From positions 1-64,000 of the forward strand of contig MSJI02000005.1 in NCBI GenBank assembly GCA_001931905.2: 64,000 bases of DNA. Direction: 5' to 3'. Shown here piece after piece: positions 9,994 to 20,775 of this stretch. Below the pieces are notes generated by a model. It did no database searches and had not been told where the DNA came from. It saw nothing but the letters and a program-made list of their open reading frames with translations. Each line of letters begins with the position of its first letter. Within the stretch, counting starts at the first letter, position 1. The DNA is from Cladosporium sp. IMV 00045 (lineage: Eukaryota > Ascomycota > Dothideomycetes > Cladosporiales > Cladosporiaceae). Made by a program: the position numbers and the translations under genes.

Positions 9994-11713
9994 GTTTTGC
10001 GGGCGGATTCGGCGATCGACGGAAGTATATCGATGTGTGATGCTCGCGTGAGATGCAAAGATCCACGCTGATGCAGTGTGCCGCTTAGGGAGTGATCTGC
10101 CAAAGTGAATCTGTTAGGACATAGGTGAGGTATTGGTTGCACTTGCAAAAAAGCTGCTCACGATGATCAGCAGGCAGGAATGAGCCAAAAGCGCAGGCTG
10201 AGCTACTTGCCAGAAGAAAGTGAATGACCCAGATGAGGCGGTGGACAAGCAGCTTTAGGTTATCACGTGAATCATAGTGGGCAAGCAGATGCTGAAACGC
10301 AGGGTGATGAGAGACCTTATGCATGTAAATTAGACAGGCGAGCACAAACCCAATCGCCAGGCGTCTTTGAGTGCTGAGCACATGCCGTTAGGCAACAGAC
10401 CGCTCATACTGTGAGTCACTGTTTTGAACAATCCATCAGAACTCAGCTATATTAATGAAGAAGTGCATGACGTCGAGACTAAAGCTGGACTGTCGGTTTC
10501 TGCGGCAGCACCTGCATGCCATATAACTTAATGAAAGCAAAGCCGAGATCCGTCATGTACGTTACATATACTGCTACTGATTGAACCGTGCAGATAACAA
10601 AGGCCTCATCGTAGATTCATGCGGTGCACTCGCAGTCTACACGAATACACGAACGAACAGGAGTCTGCGATACTGGTTGAACACTTTGGAGTTGGGAGTG
10701 AACAAAATTCATATGGTACAAGCTAACGTTGTTGGATTATGTTGAGACTTTGGCTTTCGACTGGCGCAAGGTTCAAGGCTTGTGTCGTGTTCGATCTTTT
10801 TATCACTTACATCAGGGGGCACGAAGTCGTTGGGCCTCAGAGAACCTTATCCAAAATGCTTAGCATTTTGTTCCAATCCGCTGTGGAAGGTGATACCAAC
10901 TGTAACGTTACATTCAAGTGACAAATATAATCCGATCAATCCTTACCCGCGTCTATCTGATAGTTGTCGAACAAGCCCACGTCGCATTTGCACGAATACG
11001 AAACGATCAGAAACCAGCCTTTTGGGAACAGGAGCTGAGAGCTCACTCTGTGATTCCGGCTGGGTTAAGTTACACCTACTCCACCAAGCGTGCCGTCTGT
11101 CATTATGGCAGATCGTGAGACTGTCGGTTCGATCCCATCACTATCGGATGTGCTGGGCTCTCTTCACCATGCGCGACTGACTAATGTAACGATTTCAGTG
11201 AGCTCTCCAAAGCTTGCTCTAAAATGTAAAGATAAAAGCAGAAGTACTATGCTTCGTCGCATACGAATGATCTCACATGGTGCAAAGACGACTGAGGTCG
11301 CACAGCATCACTTTGAATAATACTTTAAGGTTTTAATCACTCAGCCTACAAGTTCTTTCACTTTCTTTTTGATCAAGTGGCGTTACCAGTCGGGCATCTT
11401 CGAATGCACCTGGACGGCTGAGCACTATGGACGGTGATCCCGACGGCTGAGGACGAATTGTGTAACTAGATGGCATCAGTATCAGCAGACATGATCCTTC
11501 ACGAAGTTACACCACTCGGCGACAAACAAAGCATCGGAGAAAACAAGGTTCGAATCCCTTAGCATTCTGCAGCATGGTATAAATACATATAACCCCAAGC
11601 CAGACAGGACCGGCGACCTGGCAAGAACATCTCAGAGCTATCAATTCTTGATCACTCAGCCCACTTCAATACCTGCACTTCCTGCACTTCCTGCCCACGC
11701 AAACTCAGCCAAC
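9994..11713. other. Long region with no secure gene
   Basis: A minus-strand frame at 10085-10381 encodes hydrophobic stretches (RRLAIGFVLACLIYM, VIHFLLASSSACAFGSF) and could be the end of a membrane-protein gene. It lacks an ATG of its own in a good place and has a possible 50-nt intron near its end. The rest (about 10,400-11,570) shows no convincing frame, tRNA or element. Confidence 0.35.
11578..11585 (+). promoter_or_regulatory. TATA box for the small cysteine-rich protein gene
   Basis: TATAAATA lies 136 nt upstream of ATG 11714. This is a plausible core-promoter position allowing for a 5' leader of about 100 nt. Confidence 0.45.
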
Positions 11714-11993
11714 ATGAAGAGCACTCTCATTAACAAATTCATCGTCACCGCGACCTTGATGTTGGCGGGTGTCGAGGCCAATCACAAGATCGGCTCTACC
11801 TGCAAGAAAAGTCAGATTGGCGAGAAGGATTGCAGTTTGAACTCCAACCACCTGGTGCGATCGAGCCGAGAGCTTGAAATGAAGTCCTGACGTTCGTACT
11901 GACATATTGTTGCAGATCATTTGCGACAGCGGAAGCCTCACGTGGGAATCCGTCAAGAAATGCCAATGCGTCCCTCCAGGTGCTTGCGCCTAG
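11714..11993 (+). CDS. Small secreted cysteine-rich protein, 72 residues
   Basis: Exon 1 (11714-11854) and exon 2 (11916-11993) are joined across a 61-nt intron whose donor is GTGCGA and acceptor TTGCAG, with CTGAC before it. The product starts with a signal peptide (about residues 1-22, ending GVEA). The mature part is about 50 residues with six cysteines (30, 40, 50, 63, 65, 71), enough for three disulphides, and ends CQCVPPGACA. Size, export signal and cysteine content match fungal small secreted proteins, some of which act on hosts or competing microbes. No named family is recognised and no activity can be inferred. The donor is not the usual GTRNGT, so the splice is probable rather than certain, but only this splice joins two protein-like cysteine-bearing segments. 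Confidence 0.6.
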
Positions 11994-12715
11994 ATTTTCA
12001 ACGACACGGCAAGAGACCACAGATGCCGCTCATTCATTCCAACGTCCTTTCTCCTGCCTAGCTACCAGGGATTTCTCAGGCCGTGGATCTTTTCTCTTGT
12101 GGTACTCGAACCGGCGAGCCTCTTTTTCGCGAATCATTCACTCCTTCTATATAGCCAGGCTTCGTACTACTTGGCTGTATTGACCATACTTTTCTTGAAT
12201 CATCGTTCACCGCCTCATCAAGTGCCAAACGCCACGGAAGTACGTTATGCTTCTCATTAACATCGGCGCAAATGAGAGGTCAAGATGGCGCTCCACAGGG
12301 GTTTTATTCGATATAAAGCGATAGTAACTAGCGTCTGAGACGTGAAGTCCCCTTCGTTTTCCACCGACTAAACGTTATGAGTGTGAACATCTCAAGATAC
12401 AAACCCCGCACACTACAATACACACTCTCCATCCGTCCGCAACCATTCTTCCTACCTTCGTCATTGAGGTGCAGCCCTATCAATCGAGTCCACTATTGAC
12501 CGACAGGGCAGGTTGAAATGCTTAGCAAACTTCGCCATCATTGGTGGATTTCGAGAGCGCAAAATCCCATTGACTATACACTAGAAACATAGGGTGGGGA
12601 AATACAATTAACCTACTCGGACTTACTCCTCGCCGACAACGAAGTGCCAGAATATAATTCAAGGCGTTGACCAGTCCAAGATAGCGAAACCGTGCAATTC
12701 GATTTCCAGCTCACA
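11994..12715. other. Intergenic, nothing recognised
   Basis: This 722-nt stretch lies between the cysteine-rich protein and the esterase, in the same orientation. An AT-rich AATATAATTC sits about 65 nt before the esterase ATG and could serve as a core promoter. There is no convincing frame. Confidence 0.45.
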
Positions 12716-13554
12716 ATGAAGTTTCAAATCGTCCTCGCTCTCGCTGCGGCCGTTGAGGCAGCATCTGCTGCCCAACTTTTTATCTGTTCCGACAGCACGA
12801 CGGCCAACTACGCAATTGATGACGCTCTACAAGGGTACGATCCATTGCTACTACGTCTTGTATTTTGAACAGAGGCTAACAAAGAGACAGATGGGGCTAC
12901 TTCATCAACAACTACACAACTCTGGAGGTGCAAAACCTGGCCCGCAACGGACGTTCGACTCGCTCCTTCATCAATGAAGGCCTTTGGTCGTCCCTCCTTT
13001 CGGCGACCAACAAAGGCGACTTCGTCCTGATCGAGATGGGCCACAATGATGATGTCGACCCTACTACTGATACCAAGGACCGAGGAACTCTTCCAGGCAT
13101 CGGAGACGAGACTGTTACAGTTCTCACCCAGGCTGGCGTGAATGAAACGGTCCACACGTTCGGATGGTACCTCGAACAGATGATCGCCGACGTGAGAGAC
13201 AAAGGAGCCACGCCCATCATATCAGGCATGGTACCTCGCAACTACTGGACAGGTAACACGCTGCAGAAAGACTGGGCTTTTGCCGACTACGCCGAACAGG
13301 TTGCCAAGGACAACAGGGTCGAATACATCGACCACACCGCTTATTCAACCGATCTCTTTCAAAGCTTTGGACCTACAAAGTCGAAGACATATTACCCGGA
13401 AGACAACACCCACACGAATGCAGAGGGAGCCCGTCTCAACGCCCAAACGTTCGTTCGAGCCGTACAATGCCACTGCGGCAGTAAAAGCAAGCTTGCAACA
13501 AAGCTGAACAAGGCGGGCAGAGCGTTGAAGAAACCGAAGTGCGAGCGATGCTAG
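12716..13554 (+). CDS. Secreted SGNH esterase, rhamnogalacturonan acetylesterase type (CE12)
   Basis: Predicted extracellular esterase that removes acetyl groups from rhamnogalacturonan in pectin. Exon 1 (12716-12834) and exon 2 (12891-13554) are separated by a 56-nt intron (GTACGA...ACAG). The 260-residue product starts with a signal peptide (MKFQIVLALAAAVEAASAA). SGNH blocks are present: nucleophile Ser27 in FICSDST, NGRS in the oxyanion-hole region, GHND at residues 90-93, and the catalytic pair Asp211/His214 in PEDNTHTN. Length matches fungal CE12 enzymes, with an extra basic, cysteine-containing tail (KKPKCERC). Together with the GH36 remnant it suggests plant cell-wall sugar use. The acyl specificity is inferred. 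Confidence 0.85.
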
Positions 13555-13898
13555 GATCGTGCAGAAGAGTGAATGGTAAAGATTTGACGAGAGCTGTTTC
13601 GATTTGCGCCCTAAGAACGGCAATTTGAAGGAACGAAGTAGAAGACCAAAGGTCCGTCACAGGCACGCTCGATTGTGTATGCAGATAGGTAAAGGTCGTA
13701 TGCATAAAATTTCCGGGACATCTAGCACAACTGTTCGAGTGACACAGCCTGGTGTTGCGCCAGTTCTTACTCTCGTAGAATCGTTGGGTCCTGAGGACGG
13801 AAGTGGAGATTCTTCCGCAGGATGTCAGCCGAGGGGCCTATTTCCAGTCTTGGGAGACCAGTCTCACATTTGAGGAATGTATCATGGTGAAGTACCCC

Positions 13899-14153
13899 TC
13901 AGACCCAGAACTGATGAACGGCAACAGGAACCACACCGCTGATGAATATGTTGAACAGCAGGTCGACTCCAGTGGAATCCGCGGATAATCTTCTGTGGAT
14001 TGAGACAGATACTGCGCCAGCCACGAAGCGGCCCATCATTAGGAACGCAAACTCTGCATCCACCGGTGCCACCACGAGAACTAATGCTTCGTTCAGGGCG
14101 TTCAGAAACGCAGCGATGGCGAATGTGGTCAAGATAACATGGACTTCGCGCAT
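13899..14153 (-). CDS. Small predicted membrane protein (copy A)
   Basis: Not recognised. It is 84 residues, starting at ATG 14153 (MREVHVILTT) and ending VAVHQFWV. There are about three hydrophobic stretches: residues 5-25, AFLMMGRFVAGAVSVSI, and LLFNIFISGVVPVAV. The start is chosen because upstream in-frame sequence lacks an ATG here and diverges in frame from copy B. The counterpart at 38835-39089 is the same length. Differences between copies change few residues in this frame (about seven of 84), whereas the overlapping plus-strand frame changes at more than twice as many sites, so the minus strand is the better coding choice. Confidence 0.42.
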   Translation of the reverse strand: MREVHVILTTFAIAAFLNALNEALVLVVAPVDAEFAFLMMGRFVAGAVSVSIHRRLSADSTGVDLLFNIFISGVVPVAVHQFWV

Positions 14154-14900
14154 GCTGCAGGTGCTTCTCGGAGGCAGGGTTTGTGGTGGCGTGTTCGAGG
14201 ACTGATATGCTTTCAAAGTGAGCGTCTGTGATGCCAGGAGCGCGGATCATATCATTTCAAAAGAGGACGTCTCCGTGACCAAGTGTGACCAGTCAGGTTC
14301 TCCTTGCGTGAATCCTTCGTGCAAGTTAAGCTCGGTGAAGCTCCGGCGCCGTTGCACTGCATCGCCAGTAGTCCAGATGTGATGCTTGAAGTGCCACGGC
14401 TCGGCAGTTGCATTCCGGACGCGAATGCCCCTCAAACCCCCGTGCTCAACCCATACACATCGATGGTCGTGGTGATGAGCCTGGCGATCCGGATCCCAGA
14501 CTCGAACAACGAGGTCGCTGAGGAAGCTGGCTGCCAGATATCAAAATGCCGACAAGGGCAATTCGGACCTTGTCCGTGTTTATCCATGTATCAAGAGAGC
14601 TGTAAGAAGTGAATGCATGCCTTACTATGGGCTGATGTTGCGATGCAAGTATCAGATTTTGCTGAAGTTGTCCATGTTTACAACCGAGCTGAAAGTCAGC
14701 TCAGCCACCGCTAGATGTCGCGTGATGATGACGCAACAGCTCAGCCCAGGCAGTCGCATTCTCCCGCCAGCTCTATCCCGTACCTCACCTTTCCTTGCAC
14801 CACTTCACCGACCTCGTTCCTCCCATACCACCTTGTCACCTCGACGGAACACAAGACTCTCATATCAACGAAGCATTGCCCAACTGAGAAACCAATCACC
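14154..14900. other. Divergent promoter region (copy A)
   Basis: This 747-nt stretch lies between the small membrane protein and the PLDc_N-type gene. I see no supported frame. Confidence 0.45.
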
Positions 14901-15282
14901 ATGCTCAACCTACTCCTTCAACTCTGCCTCGCGGCCCTGTGCCACGCCGCGCCGATCGCCGACGACTCGCTCAGCACCATGAGCTCCAACGCCACCCAGT
15001 ACGGCACTGGCGGCGGCATCGTTGGTTTCATCATCCTGGTGCTGGACATCCTCACGTGGAGTACGTCTCGCTCTCGTCACTCTCCAGCAATACACAGCAT
15101 GCTAACCGATTCCCACAGTCGAGGTCCTCAAGTCAAGCCGCCCCGTCAGCCACAAGCTTCTGTGGTCCATCCTCGTCTTCATCTTCCCCATCGGCGGTCT
15201 TATCATTTACTACCTCCTTTCCGATCGTCAAAAGTGGAACAATGGCAACGGCTACGAGGTCATCGCGGATGAGGCGAGGTAG
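14901..15282 (+). CDS. PLDc_N-type two-span membrane protein (copy A)
   Basis: Small membrane protein of the phospholipase D-nuclease N-terminal (PLDc_N) type, without any catalytic domain. Exons 14901-15060 and 15119-15282 are joined across a 58-nt intron (GTACGT...CACAG, branch GCTAAC), giving 107 residues. An N-terminal signal-like segment (MLNLLLQLCLAALCHA) precedes a first span (about residues 35-54, IVGFIILVLDILTW). The family signature SHKLLWSILVFIFPIGGLIIYYLL then forms the second span and a short cytosolic or lumenal tail. Function is not established; the domain is found in many bacterial and fungal membrane proteins. Copy B has the same length and splice sites. Confidence 0.75.
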
Positions 15283-15781
15283 AGCTCGCAGAAGCATGCT
15301 GGAGGAAGGAACAGTGGAGTGCTCGAGGAAGGGGTGTGAGTTCCTTACAAGATCAAAGTTATAATGTCTGAGAGGCGACAAGCATGATATCCGAATTATG
15401 ATACGGTCGATTTGCTTTAGGGTACGTTTTGGATATAGCAATGGCACGGTTGTTTTCGTTTGATATGACGCTGTCCCCATCGCAAGCATAAGGTACGATA
15501 ATTTTCATGCGATTTCAGCTGCGCAACTGTACCCACTTGCCAGAATCATGCCTACAGTGGGCCCGAAGACTACGTGCTTCAATAACGAGAGGCGGATGCT
15601 GAGAAAAGAAAAGGGTCGCGAACCAAGAAGACAGTAGGATATATTGCAGTTGCTACGAAGACATTCAAACATTACTAAGAACAAAAGAAACATGCAAGAT
15701 TGTGGCGAGCTTGCACCTAGACTGCACTCCGATGCCGTTCAGGCGAGTCGTGTGCGATGTTATATACAAGTGATGAGCCTC
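15283..15781. other. Convergent 3' region (copy A)
   Basis: This 499-nt stretch lies between the stops of the PLDc_N-type and ankyrin genes. It presumably holds both 3' ends. No gene is seen. Confidence 0.5.
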
Positions 15782-18463
15782 TCACTCCTTCACCAAATCC
15801 CTCAACTGGCTCAGAGCCTGCCTGATCTCAGGGCTAGAAGCCGGGCCACCGAGCAAAATCTCCAACTCATCTTTCATGCCACGGTCCTGCATGATTTCGA
15901 GGACGGACCGGCCCTCCTCGTCTCGAGCAGTGAGATCCGGATTACCCGACTCAGCGAGCAGCTTGAACACCTCCGTCTCGCCGTTCTCAAGAGCCTGCAG
16001 CACCGCGTTCCAGCCGCGGTACATCAAGTTCATGTCTGCGCCGCGCTCGATCAAGTGCTGGATGTATGAAAGGTCGTCGGCACGGTGGCGGCGGATGGCT
16101 TTGATGATGGGGAGGTGCTCTCCGGGAGAGTTGGGATCCGCACCGGCCTCGTCGAGGAGGTAGCGGAAGATGGACTTGCGATCTTCGCGGATGGAAGTGG
16201 TCAAAGGGCTGAAGACGCCGGCGTTCTTGTCCTCGACGTCGATGCCCTTGGCGATCAGCATCTTGACGCTGTCGATCTGGTTTGCCATGACTGCACGTTC
16301 CAGCGCGCCTTTGTTGATCTTCTTGGTTTCGATGTGAGGTAGAAGCTTGGCTAAGATCTCGGGGTTTCCAACAGCTAGAGTGATGGGCCATTCTTGACCA
16401 CGAACTGCTGGGTCCGCTCCTTGGCTCAGAAGGAGATCCAGCACATCCATGTTGTCGTTCTTGATGGCTGTCGTGAGTGCAGTGTGACCAGCAGCATTGC
16501 GCTCGTTGACGTTGACACCGTGTTCGACGAGGATCGCCAGACAGTCAATTTCGTTGTGCTCGATGCATTTCTCAACAATGCCTTTCGGATGGTGAGGGTC
16601 TGCACCGGCTTTGAGAACTTTCACAAGAAGGTGAGGGCGGTGGTAGGTTACACATTTGTGCGTTGGGTAGTCGAGCGCAGCCAGATTGGGGTCCGCTCCT
16701 GCCGCAAGTAGTTTGTCGACGAGATCTTCTCGGTCGTCGCGGATTGCTGAGCAAAGTGGTGTGTAGATCCCATCTTTCTTCACATTGGGGTCAGCGTTAT
16801 ATCTGAGCAGCGCATCTACCGCTTCCACGCTGTTGATCGAGGTAGCCAGCTCCAGAATGCCAGGTGCGAGCCTCAGGTCGACACCTTTCGCCAGCAGGAC
16901 TTCCAGAATTTCTGGCTTGTGAACAGAAGGCCAGAGCATGTGCTTAGGGCCTGGCAAATCAGGATTGGCATTGCGATCGAGTAGTAGCTGGACGAGATCG
17001 ATGCGGTTCGCATTGATCGCTTTGAACAAGGCTGTCTCACCATGCTGGTTTTTGCCGTTCGGATCGGTACCAAATTTGAGCATCATCTCAACGATGTTGA
17101 TGTCTGTGGATGACTCCATAGCGTGAATGAATGGAGTGTTCCCGTTTGCCATCAGGAGGTCAGGCCGTGCTCCGTGCTCAAGGAACAATTTTGCGAAGTG
17201 AGATCTGCCCTCCTGGAGAGAAGCTGCGAATGGAGTATCTTTGTTTTGGCCGGCGCTCAGGTTGGGATCTGCACCATACTTCAAGAGCATCTGCGCTCCT
17301 TCGAGGAACAATACTTCGGTTGCGGTGTAGAGTGGTGTAAGGTTGTGCTGGTCCTTTGCATTGGGGTTGGCTCCGAACAGTAACAGAAGTCGTGCAGCAT
17401 CCAGGTCGTAGGTGGAGATTGCGAGACGTAGCAAGCTCTCGTCATGCTCGCCGTCCACCGGAACCCCAACGTCGAGAAGTCTCTCCATCGTTGCATGATC
17501 CCTTGCTCTTACCGCATCGACCAGCGCGGCCTTTTGGACGGGCGAAGGTATACTCTTAGATCGAGGCGACCAACGTGGCGCTGCTCTTGAATCCACAGTC
17601 GGTCTTGCAGTATGATTTGATGTGACGCTATTGACATCCCGTCTGCTGGAAGAATCATCCCAATATCTCAATGACTGATTCGACATTGTCGACAATGACA
17701 CGCGATCGTCGCTTTGACGCGGGATGGGCGCTCCATTGGTGCTCCGTTGCGACGCCTTCAGCTCAAGGGTATCATGAGTAGGGAACAGAGATAACGAGTG
17801 CTCTTGCATGGGCGACAACAGGCTGTCTGTGGCCGTGTGTTGAGAGTCTGTCTGGCTTGGGCTTGACGAATGCGTGTCCCGGCGATTTGGGCCTGTCTGT
17901 GCAGGGAGCTTTGGAGGCGACAAGTTTGCCAGTCGGCTCTCGAAGACTGCAATAAGAGCGGTGTACCCAATTCCGTTCGAGTTGTCCAGGTCCTCATTTC
18001 TTACGTCTGTGGGCATCGTAGCTAACGCAATTCTCAAACTCTCCTTGTCTTGAGTCAAGGCCTTCCTGAGTTTGTCAATCCCTGAAGCAGTGCCCATGTT
18101 GCGGAAGCCGTTCCCCAGCCTGCTGATGCCGTGCTTGTCCTCGCTTTTCAGTTTCCTCTTGATCAACTGGCTCACGACAGTGAAGGAAGAGGAGACCCGC
18201 CGCAAACGCTCGAGGAGATCGGCGACATTGTCGGTTGATGGCCGTGACGTGGCCTTTCCTGCCGCAAGCTCAGAGACTCCATTCTGGACTCTGAAGAGAA
18301 TCCGGCTGGTGTCCAGGAAGTCAATGGCAAGGTTCTCGAATGCCGCGTCCTGCGTCTTCACGGCACCGAGGTAGTCCAACAAGTGGATGGCAATGGAATT
18401 GCCGAGGGAGATAGTGCTCGTACAAAGCTTGAGATGCGGACCAAATTTGATGTCGATACCCAT
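15782..18463 (-). CDS. Ankyrin-repeat protein with fungal helical N-terminal domain (copy A)
   Basis: Intronless, 893 residues from ATG 18463 (MGIDIKFGPH). The frame extends upstream but that part is not conserved in copy B, so the later ATG is chosen. Residues 1 to about 160 are helical and resemble the N-terminal domain of fungal STAND-type proteins (resemblance only; no NACHT or NB-ARC domain follows). A Ser/Pro-rich linker runs to about residue 310. From there to the C-terminus there are about 15-17 ankyrin repeats, seen as recurring LLLxxGADPN-type ends and TPLxxAI-type starts. It is probably an intracellular scaffold or sensor. The partner is unknown. Confidence 0.82.
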   Translation of the reverse strand: MGIDIKFGPHLKLCTSTISLGNSIAIHLLDYLGAVKTQDAAFENLAIDFLDTSRILFRVQNGVSELAAGKATSRPSTDNVADLLERLRRVSSSFTVVSQLIKRKLKSEDKHGISRLGNGFRNMGTASGIDKLRKALTQDKESLRIALATMPTDVRNEDLDNSNGIGYTALIAVFESRLANLSPPKLPAQTGPNRRDTHSSSPSQTDSQHTATDSLLSPMQEHSLSLFPTHDTLELKASQRSTNGAPIPRQSDDRVSLSTMSNQSLRYWDDSSSRRDVNSVTSNHTARPTVDSRAAPRWSPRSKSIPSPVQKAALVDAVRARDHATMERLLDVGVPVDGEHDESLLRLAISTYDLDAARLLLLFGANPNAKDQHNLTPLYTATEVLFLEGAQMLLKYGADPNLSAGQNKDTPFAASLQEGRSHFAKLFLEHGARPDLLMANGNTPFIHAMESSTDINIVEMMLKFGTDPNGKNQHGETALFKAINANRIDLVQLLLDRNANPDLPGPKHMLWPSVHKPEILEVLLAKGVDLRLAPGILELATSINSVEAVDALLRYNADPNVKKDGIYTPLCSAIRDDREDLVDKLLAAGADPNLAALDYPTHKCVTYHRPHLLVKVLKAGADPHHPKGIVEKCIEHNEIDCLAILVEHGVNVNERNAAGHTALTTAIKNDNMDVLDLLLSQGADPAVRGQEWPITLAVGNPEILAKLLPHIETKKINKGALERAVMANQIDSVKMLIAKGIDVEDKNAGVFSPLTTSIREDRKSIFRYLLDEAGADPNSPGEHLPIIKAIRRHRADDLSYIQHLIERGADMNLMYRGWNAVLQALENGETEVFKLLAESGNPDLTARDEEGRSVLEIMQDRGMKDELEILLGGPASSPEIRQALSQLRDLVKE

Positions 18464-19387
18464 GGCATAGAATGTTCTGAGGGAAAGAAAAGTCGTGTTA
18501 CACAAAAGGAGGCGCACGAATGCGCCTGACCGGCAGCACGATTAAATACGCGTGTCATTCTCGGTGTCCAACACCGTAGGAATCGAGACCGCGCCACTAC
18601 ATTTCCCGCAAGCAACCTGAAGACCAAGGAACCCTTGTTTCACGTGTGTGCATTGCCGAGATTGGGAGAGAGATCCTTCTTCACGCCGGAGTCTTGCGAG
18701 TTCTGGGCAGCGGATGGGTGAGTGAGGAGAAGCCAAAATCAAGGGATATGCATGATCTCTATGGGCGGGGCCCGGCGGCCCGTCTTGGTGGTGTCGATAG
18801 TGAACAATCATGTGCCTGAAGAAAGCGCCACTCCCTTCGAATCCGGGTACGTGGACTGAAAGCCCTATGATGGTGCCTGAATCGTGCCGTGTGAAGTCTC
18901 GGATCAGGCCGTGCAAGGTCGATCTCAATTGTCGATGATCCTCCAAGAGCCGGATTCCCCACGTGAAGATTTCCCTTCGCCTGAAGATTAATAGGTTAGC
19001 ATCTGTGACCTGCCCGAGCTACTTCAAAGACTTGGCCGATCAGCTGGTGGTGGCTTGTTGTACCTTTCGCGTGAGTTATGTCCGGGTGCAGACACCTCGC
19101 TTACTACGTTTCGACCTGTCGACTTCTCCCCGTGGGACGCCACCTCAAGTCTTGTTAGGGCAACGTTCCAGGCCCACAACTATTTACAAAGTTACCCATG
19201 GATGGCTCAGTAATGTCAACAGTAGAAACTCGCGCTGCGGAACGAAAAGCTTCGTTGCGATCTCGACTCTAATAGCGTGAAGACTTAAGCAACACGGAGA
19301 GAATGAATCTTCGTATTTTCCTCAAAGTCTATCCTAACTGTCAAACTCGCATTGATTGTTCTGCAAGGAAGATACATGTATGTACAC
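18464..19387. other. Upstream region of the ankyrin gene (copy A)
   Basis: This 924-nt stretch contains the ankyrin promoter and the 3' flank of the broken secreted-protein gene. No supported frame. Confidence 0.45.
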
Positions 19388-20775
19388 CTAGTAGTCGTCG
19401 AAACCGATCCAGCACCGGATACCGAGGTAATTCTTGGTGTGACCTGCACTCCCCGCCCAATGGGTGCCAGTCACAACAACAGCGTTCTTATTTTGAATAG
19501 CATCGGACATACATGCGTAATTGTATCTCCAGCAGTCTTGTGTGTTGGCGTAGCCTCTCTGTGTGATTGAATTATGGTTACATGATGCCGAAAAGGAGCA
19601 ATATGGGGAACCTTATCCGGGATGGTACTTACCGAGCCGTTCATGTCAATATTGTATGATCCGCCACAGTTGATATCGGTCCAACCCCTGTACCACGCCT
19701 CATGCACGCACATCTCTTTCATCATCTTATCGTCGACTAGTTCCGGCAAGTCTTTGCCGTCTTTGCCCTTGCTGCTTTTGTCCTCGCGGGTCTTCCAGAC
19801 ATTGCACTCCCAGTTTGGTGACTTCGTTGCCACTCTCTCATGGATTGGCTGCAAACTGAACTCCAATCCCGACGGGCTTTTAGTGCGACGTCCACCCCAC
19901 TTGAGATTGAACTGGTTCAGCCTTTCGTCAGCATCGCAGCCATCGAGAATCTTGTCGCGGAGGTTGAAGATGCAAGTGTCTCTGCTTGGAGGGTCGATCC
20001 CTTTGTAGCTGACAGAGATTTCGAGTGAGTCCCGACCGTCGTCGCCATCTGTGTACTCTCTTACAGCCGCATCATCTTCGAAGTCCAGGCTGCAGAACTC
20101 TTCAATGCGCTTTGCTGCAACATCGCGACCGACCCATCTCCACTTGGATGTATCTTTGCGAACGGAGTCGTCTGATTTGAAGCAGGTCTGCTCCACGGTC
20201 TGTTCTTCCACTTCCTCCGTACCGCCGCCAATCATAAGCTCATCCAAAGCACTGAGACGCTTGTCTATCTCTTCGATGGGGTATGCGTTGTCTTCTTCGT
20301 CGTCATCCACGAAGCAAGGACCTCTACACTCGTTACCATTTGCGTCGATTTGAGATAAAGTAGATGACTTATCCTTGGTATAAGCCCTCAACGCCCTTGC
20401 ATTCACCATTGCCGCTGGTTTTGCCGAGCTTGTCACCTCCGCAAAGGCTACAGAATGGTTGCTGGATGCTGTACTCCTCCCAGCATTCGTCTTCTTCTTC
20501 GTCTTCATCTTCCGATCGAGAAGGCTGCTCGTCAAGGAACTTCTTGGGAATCACCATGGTGCCGTCTTCGGCGATCGAGATTCTTCCAACATGGTCTGCA
20601 AATGTCATCCAGGTGGCGAACTCTGTCAGACTTCCACGAGCTTCGGCGTCAAGGCCTTTGAACATGACCAACTTCTCTGAGTATTCTTCGACTTCCCCGA
20701 ATGTCTCAATGAGCAGCTGGTTCTTTGGCTTGGGAAAGAAGCCGGGGCCAACATACTGCATGACAGCCAAATTGC
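19388..20775 (-). pseudogene. 5'-deleted copy of the five-exon secreted protein (copy A)
   Basis: Remains of exons 3 (20373-20775), 4 (19633-20323) and 5 (19388-19558) match the intact gene at 44331-46575. Exons 1 and 2, with the signal peptide and start codon, are gone because about 1.6 kb is missing here; the junction is at about 20,806-20,815. A second lesion affects intron 3: the donor reads AT at 20372-20371 where copy B has GT, while the AG acceptor is kept. Exon frames are otherwise open and the intron 4 sites are intact, so loss looks recent. A transcript might still arise from the remaining flank, but it could not encode the exported protein. Confidence 0.82.

Noticed and set aside
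11535..11560. tRNA T-arm-like GGTTCGAATCCC
   Set aside because: The flanks do not form a five-pair T stem, and no A box, anticodon arm or acceptor stem can be drawn. The similar GGTTCGATCCC near 11,111 fails for the same reasons.
10400..11570. CRISPR-like or tandem repeat array
   Set aside because: No regularly spaced repeats, and the window is nuclear fungal DNA.
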